Assembly (NCBI GenBank): GCA_050247895.1
Contig: JBFWTJ010000185.1
Location: forward strand, 1-8,047
Length of the DNA stretch: 8,047 nt
From: CAVPEW01 sp050247895
Lineage (GTDB): Bacteria; Actinomycetota; Acidimicrobiia; Acidimicrobiales; VFJN01
Direction: 5' to 3'
Notes under the pieces: model-generated
Told to the model about the DNA's origin: nothing
What the model saw: only the letters and a program-made list of their open reading frames with translations
The model's database searches: none
Part shown: piece by piece, positions 1 through 5,924 of the stretch
Numbering within the stretch: the first letter of the stretch is position 1
Layout: each line of letters starts with the position of its first letter
Made by a program: the position numbers and the translations under genes

Positions 1-1
1 C

Positions 2-1123
2 GGGCGCCTCTCGTTCGGCCTCGTGCTGCCCGACCTCACCGAGGACATCCTCGGCTCCTACAGCGGCGCCGGCATCGCGGTGATGGCCAACCTGGGCGCC
101 CAGTTCGTCGGGCTCTTCTGCGTCATCGCCCTGTCCCGGCGCTTCGACGCCGCCACCCTGGTCAAGGCGGGCCTGGTGGGCACCATCGCCGGCATGGCCG
201 TGGTCAACGTCGCCACCAGCTACGCCGTGCTGGTGGCCGGCATGGCCGCGGCCGGCTTCTTCGCCGCCGCGGTGTGGACCCCCGGCGCGGCCGTCATCGC
301 CCGCTCGGTCCCCGAGTCCCGGCGGGGCTTCTCGCTCGGCGTGGCCACCGCCGGTGCCGGGATCGGCATCATCGTCTCCGGGCGCCTGGCCGTGCTGACC
401 GACCGCATCGAGGGCCCCGGCTCGTGGCGGGTGCTCTGGGCCATCCAGCTCGGCATCAGCGTGGTGGTGATGGTCCTGACGCTCCTGCTGGTGCGGACCG
501 AGCCCCTCGTGGTGCGGCGTGACACCACCCCGTCGACCCGCACCGCCCTGCGCGGGCTCCCCGCGGTGGGTCCCCTGCTCGTCGGCTTCGCCGCCTTCGG
601 CGTGGTCTTCAGCGTCTTCGCCTCGTACCTGGTCGCCATGCTCGAGGACGACGCCGCCTTCACCGGCCCCCACGCCGCCACCGCCTACTCGGTGTTCGGG
701 CTGACCAGCATCGGGGGCGGGATCCTCCTCGGCCGGGCCTCCGACACCATCGGCCGGCGCCTCACCCTGATGGGCTGCGCCGCCACGATGGGCCTGTGCG
801 GCCTGGTCGTGCTCGCCCACGCCGAGCCCTGGGTCACCGCGGCCAGCGCGGTCTGCGGGCTGGCCATGACCGGCGTCGGGGCCACCACCGCGGCCTACGT
901 GGGCGACAACCTCTCGGCCGGCGAGATGGCCGCCGTGTACAGCGCGGTGAGCGCCTCGATCGGTGCGGCCCAGTTCATCGGACCCCCCGTCGGCGGCGTG
1001 CTGGCCGACGTCACCGGCTCGTTCACCACGACCTTCGTGCTCGTGGCCGCGTTCGGGCTGGCCGCGGCGGGCTCCTTCAGCCGCCTGCCCCGGGACCGGA
1101 GGGTCCGCACGGCCAGCCGATGA
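2..1123 (+). CDS. MFS transporter, N-terminally truncated by the window edge
   Basis: This is an integral membrane transporter of the major facilitator superfamily. About eleven hydrophobic segments can be counted, followed by a short basic tail (RLPRDRRVRTASR). The reading frame stays open to the left edge (GRLSFGLVLPDL), and those residues look like the end of transmembrane segment 1. The GTG at 23 is therefore probably not the start, and the true start lies outside the window. A GRASDTIGRR stretch after segment 8 matches the conserved MFS loop between segments 8 and 9, and the basic SRRF after segment 2 fits the loop between segments 2 and 3. The SFGLVLPDL beginning recalls YbfB/YjiJ-type (MFS_4) carriers, but that is a resemblance only. 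The substrate is unknown. The gene ends inside the 3' end of the convergent CoA-transferase gene, so it is not co-transcribed with the enzymes, although it may serve the same pathway. Confidence 0.88.
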   Translation, partial: GRLSFGLVLPDLTEDILGSYSGAGIAVMANLGAQFVGLFCVIALSRRFDAATLVKAGLVGTIAGMAVVNVATSYAVLVAGMAAAGFFAAAVWTPGAAVIARSVPESRRGFSLGVATAGAGIGIIVSGRLAVLTDRIEGPGSWRVLWAIQLGISVVVMVLTLLLVRTEPLVVRRDTTPSTRTALRGLPAVGPLLVGFAAFGVVFSVFASYLVAMLEDDAAFTGPHAATAYSVFGLTSIGGGILLGRASDTIGRRLTLMGCAATMGLCGLVVLAHAEPWVTAASAVCGLAMTGVGATTAAYVGDNLSAGEMAAVYSAVSASIGAAQFIGPPVGGVLADVTGSFTTTFVLVAAFGLAAAGSFSRLPRDRRVRTASR

Positions 1124-3386
1124 CCCGGCGCGCCCGGACGGCCTCGGCCGTCGCCGCGCCGAAGGGACCGGGCAGGGGCCCCGGGCGGGCCGGCGTGCGG
1201 GCCAGGCGGACGGCCGGGCCGAGGGTGACGATCCGCCCGGTCTCGGGCGACGTGTCCTCGCAGCGCAGGCCCCGGGCCGCGAACGCGCCGTCCGGGCCGA
1301 CCAGCTCGGCCAGGTCGCACAGGCGGTGGGCACCGGCCCCCGCGGCCCGCAGCTCGGCCACGGCCTCCGCCGAGGCCGTGCCGGCCAGGACCGGGCCCAG
1401 CTCGGCCAGGTCGTCGATCCCGAAGCGCTCGAGCACCGCACCCCGCTGCGCCGGGCCGATCCCGACGAAGATGGCGCCGTCGGCGGTCAGGTGGGTCCGC
1501 TGGGCGTCGTCCCAACCGACCGCGTCCTCGCCCCGCGGCTCGTGGCCCACCACGCCGGGCAGGTCGACCGCCATCGTGCACTGCTCGACCATGGCGGCGC
1601 GGACCAGCGACGTCTCGACCAGCGGGCCGGCTCCGTCCCGCGACCGGCGCAGCAGCCCGACCACGGCCCCGAAGGCGCCGATCACCCCCGCGGCGTAGTC
1701 GGTGAAGGGCCACCGGGGACGGTCGATGAACGGCGACGACCCGCTGTCGATCTGCGCCGGCGCGCTGCGCTCGGCCACGCCGGTCACCGTGTTGGCGATC
1801 TCGGCGTAGCCCCGGTGGTCGGCCCAGGGACCGGACCGGCCGTAGGTGTTGAGGTAGAGGACGACCGTCGTCGGGTCGAGCGCCCGGACCGCGTCGGGGT
1901 CGGCGCCGAGCCGGGCGCCGGCCGACATCGTCGTGTTCTGGACCACGACGTCCGCGCTGCGGACCAGGTCGGCGAACAGGTCCCGGCCCGAGGCACCGCG
2001 CAGGTCCACCACCGCCGAGCGCTTGGCCCGGTTGAGGCTGTCGTGGAAGATCGGCTCGGGCACCGCCACCCGGCGGGCCGAGGGGTCGGCGTCGGCCACC
2101 ATGACCTCGGCACCGAGCTGGCCGAGCAGGCGCCCCACCGTCGGGCCGGCCACGACCCGACTCATGTCGAGGACCCGGGTGCCGGCCAGCGGCGGCGCGG
2201 TCGACGCGGCACCTCCGGTCCCGGGCGCCGGCGCGGGCACGGGGTCGGGCACCTCGCCGAGCGCGGCGAGGACCGCGGCCGTGTCGGCGCCCGAGGGCCG
2301 GGCCACCGCGGGGAGGGGCGCCGTGGCCCGCCCGTGGTCGACCACCGCCGGGCCGGGGCCCCGGGTCTGCGTGCCGTCGGGCGCGACGATCTCGGCCACC
2401 GAGCCCCCGGCCCGGGCCGCGGGCTCGTCGAGCCACTCCCGGGTGGTCCGCAGCCGGGCGATCGGCACGCCCGCCTGCTGGCCCCGGTGCTCCCACTCGG
2501 CGGCCGGCCGGCGGGCCAGCTCGGCGACCAGGCGGGCCCGCAGGGCCGCGCCGGCGGCGGAGTCGTCGCGCAGGCGGGCGAAGTCGAAGTCCGGGTCGTC
2601 GGGGTCGCCGAAGGTCGCGGCCAGCCAGGCCAGGTGGCGGTGCTGGACCATGATGGCGTTGACGTGGCCGCCGTCGGCGCCCCGGTAGAAGCCCTGGCCG
2701 AAGTCCAGCAGCATCGACGGGCCGTTGCGCTCCTGGCTCACCGCCCGCACGCCGATGGCCTCGGCCAGGGCGTCGAAGAGCGGGACCTCGATCCACTGGC
2801 CGGTCCCGTCACGGTCCCGGGCCACCAGCGCGGCCACGATGCCCAGCGCGGCCTGGAGGCCGGCGAAGACCGACGCCAGGGGCAGGGCGGTGAAGGCCAC
2901 CGGGGCGTTCGACGAGTCGCCCGGCATCAGCTCGAGGGGCAGGCTGGCCGAGTAGCCGCCGGCCGCGGCCATGACCACGCCCTCCCAGCCGGGGACGCCG
3001 GCCCGCTCGTCGGTGGCGCCGAACCCCGGCAGCGAGCAGTACACGAGGCGGGGGTTGGACGCCCGGCTCTCGTCGGGGCCCACGCCGAGCCGGTCGGCCA
3101 CCCCGGGCCGGAAGCCCTCGACGACCACGTCGGCCGAGGCGACGAGCCGGCGGGCCGCGTCACGGCCGGCCGTGCTCGACAGGTCGAGCTCGATCCGCCG
3201 GCGCCGGGACAGCAGGTACGCGTTGGCCGGCGTGTCCCACCGGGGCCCGCCGGGCGGGTCGAGGTGGATGACGTCGGCGCCCTGCTCGGCGAGCAGGAGG
3301 GCGGCCAGCGGGCCGGCCACGTACTGGCCCAGGTCGACCACCCGCAGGCCCCGCAGGGCGCCGTCCCCCTCCGGCGACCAGGGCAT
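1077..3386 (-). CDS. Fused two-domain class III (CaiB/BaiF) CoA-transferase
   Basis: This 769-residue protein contains two class III CoA-transferase domains in tandem, about twice the usual 380-430 residues. Domain 1 (about 10-370) opens with LRGLRVVDLGQYVAGP and carries the typical AEQGADVIHLDPP and ADVVVEGFRPG blocks. A Pro/Ala-rich linker (about 377-400) leads to domain 2 (about 400-755), which opens with LAGTRVLDMSRVVAGP. These enzymes move CoA between acyl groups through a catalytic Asp (Asp169 in formyl-CoA transferase). By motif alignment, domain 2 keeps it (Asp563 in FTDYAAG), while domain 1 has Ser172 (LASVFAG). Domain 1 may thus be structural or substrate-binding. Two-domain members are known, for example the DMSP enzyme DddD, but nothing here points to DMSP. 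The start overlaps the upstream oxidoreductase stop by one base (TGATG), which implies translational coupling. The likely role is to activate a pathway acid as its CoA thioester; the substrate is unknown. Confidence 0.9.
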   Translation of the reverse strand: MPWSPEGDGALRGLRVVDLGQYVAGPLAALLLAEQGADVIHLDPPGGPRWDTPANAYLLSRRRRIELDLSSTAGRDAARRLVASADVVVEGFRPGVADRLGVGPDESRASNPRLVYCSLPGFGATDERAGVPGWEGVVMAAAGGYSASLPLELMPGDSSNAPVAFTALPLASVFAGLQAALGIVAALVARDRDGTGQWIEVPLFDALAEAIGVRAVSQERNGPSMLLDFGQGFYRGADGGHVNAIMVQHRHLAWLAATFGDPDDPDFDFARLRDDSAAGAALRARLVAELARRPAAEWEHRGQQAGVPIARLRTTREWLDEPAARAGGSVAEIVAPDGTQTRGPGPAVVDHGRATAPLPAVARPSGADTAAVLAALGEVPDPVPAPAPGTGGAASTAPPLAGTRVLDMSRVVAGPTVGRLLGQLGAEVMVADADPSARRVAVPEPIFHDSLNRAKRSAVVDLRGASGRDLFADLVRSADVVVQNTTMSAGARLGADPDAVRALDPTTVVLYLNTYGRSGPWADHRGYAEIANTVTGVAERSAPAQIDSGSSPFIDRPRWPFTDYAAGVIGAFGAVVGLLRRSRDGAGPLVETSLVRAAMVEQCTMAVDLPGVVGHEPRGEDAVGWDDAQRTHLTADGAIFVGIGPAQRGAVLERFGIDDLAELGPVLAGTASAEAVAELRAAGAGAHRLCDLAELVGPDGAFAARGLRCEDTSPETGRIVTLGPAVRLARTPARPGPLPGPFGAATAEAVRARRVIGWPCGPSGPGAGG

Positions 3387-4447
3387 CAGCGGGCCACCGC
3401 GTCACGGATGGCGGCGTGGACCTCCGTGGGCCGCAGGCCCAGGCCGTTGTCGCCGCCGCCGACGCCGCTCATGTCGCAGAGCACCACGTGGCGGCAACCC
3501 GCGTCGACGTACTGCTCGACGGTCCGGGCGATGTCGTCGGGGCTGCCGATCGGGATCGCCGCGGCGAGCTCGTCGGGGTCGATCCGCTGGGCCAGGTCGA
3601 GCATCTGGGGGTCGGTGGGCAACAGGTCGGCCCAGGGCCCGTCGGGCATGGGCGTGTGGGCCAGCGCGCCCTGGGGCAGGAGCAGGCCGAGGGCCCGCAG
3701 CGCCGGGTCGTCGAGCAGCGCCCGGGCCCGCTCGGTCGACTCGGCGGCCACGACCCACAGGAAGGCTCCGGCCTCGACCGCGCCGGGCCGGCCGGCCGCC
3801 TCCTCGGCGGCGCGGATGCGGGCCAGCTGCTCGGCGTAGGTGGCCGGGCCCGCCGCGGTGGGCAGCCAGCCGTCGGCCACCGTGCCGGTCAGCCGCAGCG
3901 TCCGCGGGCCGTGGGCCGCGATCCACACCGGCGGCGCGGGGACCGTGGCGGCCAGGCCGCAGAGGGCCCGGTCGAGGACGTAGTGCTCGCCGGACCAGGT
4001 CACCGGCGTGCCGTCGTGCCACAGCCGGTGCATGACCTCGAGGGCCTCGGTCAGGCGGGCCACCGGCTTCTCGTAGGGGATCCCGTAGGGCCGGGTGCCG
4101 GCGACCTCGCCGCAGCCCACGCCGAGCAGGAGCCGCTCCCCCGACAGCTGGTGGAGCGAGAGGGCGGTCTGGGCCAGCTGGGAGGGGTGCCGCCGCATCG
4201 GATCGGTCACCGCGGTGCCGAGCAGGATCCGCTCGGTCGCCGCCGCGCTGACCGCCATGAGCGGGAACGGGTCCAGGAGCTGGTGGGGGCCGTCGGGCAT
4301 CCAGCCCATCAGGCGGTCGGCCCACCATATGGAGTCGAACCCGGCGTCCTCGGCGGTGCGGGCGGCCCGGGCCGGGTCACGGCTGGGCAGCTGTGAGCCC
4401 GGCACGCCGTAGCGGACCGGTGCGGTTGCGTCATCGGGCATCGGCAT
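3386..4447 (-). CDS. LLM-class (probably F420-dependent) oxidoreductase
   Basis: This 353-residue protein belongs to the luciferase-like TIM-barrel flavin/F420 family. Visible blocks are AARTAEDAGFDSIWWADRLM near residues 28-47, ILLGTAVTDPMRRHPSQLAQ (74-93), GERLLLGVGCGE (103-114), WIAAHGPRTLRLTGTVADGW (175-194) and a C-terminal GSPDDIARTVEQYVDAGCRH (301-320). Length and motif order fit actinobacterial F420-dependent members such as the Mer-like and phthiodiolone-ketoreductase-like proteins. Use of F420 rather than FMN is inferred from this resemblance. The reaction would be hydride transfer to or from a carbonyl or C=C bond of an unknown substrate. Two in-frame ATGs (4447 and 4441) are possible starts. 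Neither has a Shine-Dalgarno sequence, and a -10-like CATAAT lies just upstream, which fits a leaderless start at ATG 4441 (two residues shorter) better. It is the first gene of the leftward unit and is divergent from the TetR gene. Confidence 0.88.
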   Translation of the reverse strand: MPMPDDATAPVRYGVPGSQLPSRDPARAARTAEDAGFDSIWWADRLMGWMPDGPHQLLDPFPLMAVSAAATERILLGTAVTDPMRRHPSQLAQTALSLHQLSGERLLLGVGCGEVAGTRPYGIPYEKPVARLTEALEVMHRLWHDGTPVTWSGEHYVLDRALCGLAATVPAPPVWIAAHGPRTLRLTGTVADGWLPTAAGPATYAEQLARIRAAEEAAGRPGAVEAGAFLWVVAAESTERARALLDDPALRALGLLLPQGALAHTPMPDGPWADLLPTDPQMLDLAQRIDPDELAAAIPIGSPDDIARTVEQYVDAGCRHVVLCDMSGVGGGDNGLGLRPTEVHAAIRDAVAR

Positions 4448-4449
4448 GG

Positions 4450-4455
4450 ATTATG
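4450..4455 (-). promoter_or_regulatory. Putative -10 element of the leftward unit (leaderless transcript)
   Basis: On the minus strand this reads CATAAT, five of six matches to TATAAT. A start site six to nine bases downstream would fall at about 4444-4441, on or beside the second in-frame ATG of the oxidoreductase gene. With no ribosome-binding site upstream, this suggests a leaderless mRNA beginning at ATG 4441. No convincing -35 element was seen. Confidence 0.4.
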
Positions 4456-4458
4456 GTC

Positions 4459-4464
4459 GATAAT
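4459..4464 (+). promoter_or_regulatory. Putative -10 element of the TetR operon
   Basis: GATAAT matches TATAAT at five of six positions on the plus strand. Transcription starting near 4471 would give a leader of about 43 bases that includes the Shine-Dalgarno sequence of the TetR gene. The hexamer lies in the half-site shared by both palindromes, as expected for autorepression. No clear -35 hexamer lies 16-18 bases upstream, so this is tentative. Confidence 0.33.
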
Positions 4465-4484
4465 CGTCTGGTGAGTTGATTATC
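4459..4484. promoter_or_regulatory. Second inverted repeat sharing one half-site (GATAATC-N12-GATTATC)
   Basis: Two perfect 7-bp arms, GATAATC at 4459-4465 and GATTATC at 4478-4484, flank a 12-bp spacer. The left arm is also the right arm of the 17-bp palindrome, so three half-sites are arranged in series. This could be a second, wider-spaced operator, or an extra half-site allowing a second dimer to bind. It lies upstream of the TetR start and overlaps the GATAAT hexamer, so it would suit autoregulation. Confidence 0.4.
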
Positions 4485-4501
4485 TGGCGCCGGGTCGCCC
4501 A

Positions 4502-4509
4502 GGGAGGAG
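4502..4509 (+). promoter_or_regulatory. Ribosome-binding site fixing the GTG start of the TetR gene
   Basis: GGGAGGAG contains a full GGAGG core (4503-4507) six bases before GTG 4514. It supports that non-ATG start, which gives the usual short basic arm ahead of the helix-turn-helix. Confidence 0.75.
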
Positions 4510-4513
4510 CCGA

Positions 4514-5140
4514 GTGGGGGCACGTCGTGGTCCCGGTCGGCCGGCAGGCACGCCGGCCAAGACCGAGCGGGAGGTGACCGACGCCGCCGCGGCCGTGTTC
4601 CGCCGCCTCGGCTACCACCGGGCCCGCATGGACGACGTCGCCGCCGCGCTCGGGATCACCAAGAGCAGCCTGTACCACTACGTGGGCACCAAGGAGGAGC
4701 TGCTCTACCGGATCCTCCTGCCCCCCTACCGGGGTGCCCTCGAGCACCTCCTCGAGGTCGCCGCGACCGACGCCCCCGCGCCCGAGCGGCTGGCCCGGGT
4801 CGTCGAGCGCCACGTCCGCAACACCGTCGAGCACTACCCGGCCATCTCCATCTACCTGTCCGCGTCGCGCGACACGCCGGTCCCCGAGGAGATGCGGGCC
4901 CTCGACCACGCCTACACCGCCGGGCTCAAGCGGATCATGGTGGACGGCATGCGCGAGGGCAGCCTCGCGGTCCACGACCCGGCGATCGCGGTCATGGCCG
5001 TGCTCGGCATGTGCAACTGGTTCGCCACCACCTACGAGCCCGCCGCCGGGTGGGATCCCGACGAGGTGGCCGCGACGTTCGCCGCGACGTGCCTGCACGG
5101 CCTCGCCGTCGCCCAAGCACAAGGAGCCGCCGATGTCTGA
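4514..5140 (+). CDS. TetR-family transcriptional regulator, KstR2-like C-terminal domain
   Basis: This is a 208-residue DNA-binding repressor of typical TetR length. A basic arm (residues 1-17) leads to the N-terminal helix-turn-helix domain: helices over about 18-33, then MDDVAAALGI and TKSSLYHYVGTKEELL (about 39-64), the classic TetR recognition region. The ligand-binding half ends with VLGMCNWFATTYEP and GWDPDEVAATFA (about 163-190), a pattern shared with KstR2-like regulators. In mycobacteria KstR2 answers to a CoA thioester from steroid C/D-ring breakdown. An acyl-CoA ligand is therefore a sensible guess here, but unproven. It is the first gene of the rightward unit and divergent from the oxidoreductase gene. 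The palindromes at 4449-4484 are its probable operators. Its last codons overlap the start of the crotonase gene by 8 bp, so the regulator is probably co-expressed with the enzymes it controls. Confidence 0.92.
   Translation: MGARRGPGRPAGTPAKTEREVTDAAAAVFRRLGYHRARMDDVAAALGITKSSLYHYVGTKEELLYRILLPPYRGALEHLLEVAATDAPAPERLARVVERHVRNTVEHYPAISIYLSASRDTPVPEEMRALDHAYTAGLKRIMVDGMREGSLAVHDPAIAVMAVLGMCNWFATTYEPAAGWDPDEVAATFAATCLHGLAVAQAQGAADV
5121..5126 (+). promoter_or_regulatory. Ribosome-binding site of the crotonase gene, inside the TetR gene
   Basis: AAGGAG lies six bases before ATG 5133, within the last codons of the TetR gene. It fixes the crotonase start at 5133, although the same frame stays open much further upstream without homology. 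Confidence 0.75.
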
Positions 5141-5915
5141 GGGCACCGTCGTGGTCACCCAGGTCGAGGGCCTGCGGATCCTGACCCTCACCCGGCCCGG
5201 GAAGCTCAACGGCATGGACACGCCCATGCTCGAGGCGCTGCACGCCGCCATGCGCGAGGCGGCCTGGGACCGCGACGTGCGCGCCATCCTGCTCACCGGC
5301 CACGGCGACGCGTTCAGCGCCGGGGGCGACCCGGCCGAGATGGCCGGCGACGACCCGCTGGGCACCGCCGACCGCTGGACCCAGATCTCGGCCGACCTGG
5401 CCTCGCGCATCTTCCACGCCGAGAAGCCCGTGGTCGCCGCGGTGGACGGGGTGGCCGTGGGCGCCGGGTTCGCCCTGGCCCTGGCCTGCGACGTGGTCCT
5501 GGCCTCCGAGCGGGCCCGCTTCGGTCCCGTGTTCGTGCGCCGCGGCATCCTGCCCGACCACGCCGCCCTGTGGTTCCTGCCCCGGGTGGTCGGGCTGCTG
5601 GCGGCCAAGGACCTCATGTTCAGCGGGCGCGTCCTCGACGCCGGCGAGGCGGCCGAGCTGCGGCTGTGCACGCGGGTCCTGCCCACCGAGGGCTTCGCCG
5701 AGGCGGCCCGGGCCGAGGCCGCCGAGCTGGCCGCCGGGCCGACCAGGGCGCTGGCCGCGGCCAAGCTCGTCATGAACAAGGGCCTGGAGACCGACATGTG
5801 GACGGTCCAGGCCTTCGAGCGGCTGGTGCAGCCCGGGCTGTTCGCCAGCGAGGACTTCGCCGAGGGCTTCGCCGCCTTCGCCGAGCGACGACCGCCCCGC
5901 TTCCGGGGCCGATAG
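5133..5915 (+). CDS. Enoyl-CoA hydratase/isomerase (crotonase) family protein, non-canonical active site
   Basis: This 260-residue protein has the usual crotonase length. The fold is shown by LRILTLTRPGKLNGMD near the N-terminus, the first oxyanion-hole block FSAGGD (61-66), KPVVAAVDGVAVGAGFALAL (98-117) with the second oxyanion-hole glycines, and RRGILPDHAALWFLPRVVG (136-154). Family members act on acyl-CoA thioesters as hydratases, isomerases, hydrolases or lyases. Compared gap-free with rat enoyl-CoA hydratase, both catalytic glutamates are missing: Glu144 is Ala114 and Glu164 is Phe134. An Asp (Asp142) in the LPD motif is present instead, as in PaaG-type isomerases. Isomerase or other crotonase chemistry is therefore more likely than simple hydration. 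The start overlaps the TetR stop by 8 bp, and the FAD gene begins nine bases after the stop. The exact reaction is unknown. Confidence 0.9.
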   Translation: MSEGTVVVTQVEGLRILTLTRPGKLNGMDTPMLEALHAAMREAAWDRDVRAILLTGHGDAFSAGGDPAEMAGDDPLGTADRWTQISADLASRIFHAEKPVVAAVDGVAVGAGFALALACDVVLASERARFGPVFVRRGILPDHAALWFLPRVVGLLAAKDLMFSGRVLDAGEAAELRLCTRVLPTEGFAEAARAEAAELAAGPTRALAAAKLVMNKGLETDMWTVQAFERLVQPGLFASEDFAEGFAAFAERRPPRFRGR

Positions 5916-5919
5916 GAGG
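5914..5919 (+). promoter_or_regulatory. Ribosome-binding site of the FAD oxidoreductase gene
   Basis: A consensus AGGAGG overlaps the TAG stop of the crotonase gene and lies five bases before ATG 5925. It is the strongest such site in the window and makes that start secure. Confidence 0.8.
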
Positions 5920-5924
5920 GGCTC

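Larger units (their letters stand above)
4449..4465. promoter_or_regulatory. Candidate TetR operator, 17-bp near-perfect palindrome
   Basis: The sequence GATTATGGTCGATAATC is an inverted repeat in which seven of the eight base pairs around the central T are complementary; only the G/G pair at 4455 and 4459 fails. Length and symmetry suit a TetR dimer. It covers the putative -10 of the oxidoreductase gene and ends next to its start codon, so bound regulator would block that promoter. It does not look like the CAAG/CTTG-type KstR2 operator known from mycobacteria. Binding is inferred, not shown. Confidence 0.5.
4448..4513. promoter_or_regulatory. Divergent promoter/operator region
   Basis: These 66 bp separate the leftward oxidoreductase gene from the rightward TetR gene. 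Roughly 4449-4485 is clearly richer in A/T than the rest of the window. It contains three related heptamers: GATTATG (4449-4455), GATAATC (4459-4465) and GATTATC (4478-4484). Each can contribute to a -10 element, and pairs of them form palindromes. A TetR regulator next to such a region commonly controls itself and the divergent gene. Both transcripts are therefore expected to start here under shared repression, but no good -35 hexamer was found on either strand. Confidence 0.7.

Noticed and set aside
1077..3386. Identification of the two-domain CoA-transferase as DddD (DMSP lyase)
   Set aside because: Only the two-domain layout is shared. Neither the neighbouring genes nor recognised motifs point to DMSP metabolism.
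963..3839. Very long open frame on the plus strand, opposite the CoA-transferase and oxidoreductase genes
   Set aside because: It has no recognisable domain, is rich in Arg/Gly/Pro/His, and spans two well-supported genes on the other strand. This is a common artefact of very GC-rich codon usage.
4448..4513. A KstR2-type CAAG/CTTG operator, searched for because the TetR protein looks KstR2-like
   Set aside because: No such inverted repeat is present. The only clear symmetry uses GATAATC half-sites, so assignment as KstR2 itself, and a gene symbol, are not justified.
4734..5132. Upstream extension of the crotonase frame, which would give a 393-residue protein
   Set aside because: The extra part is a Pro/Ser/Arg-rich frame-shifted reading of the TetR gene. 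Family length and the AAGGAG site place the start at 5133.
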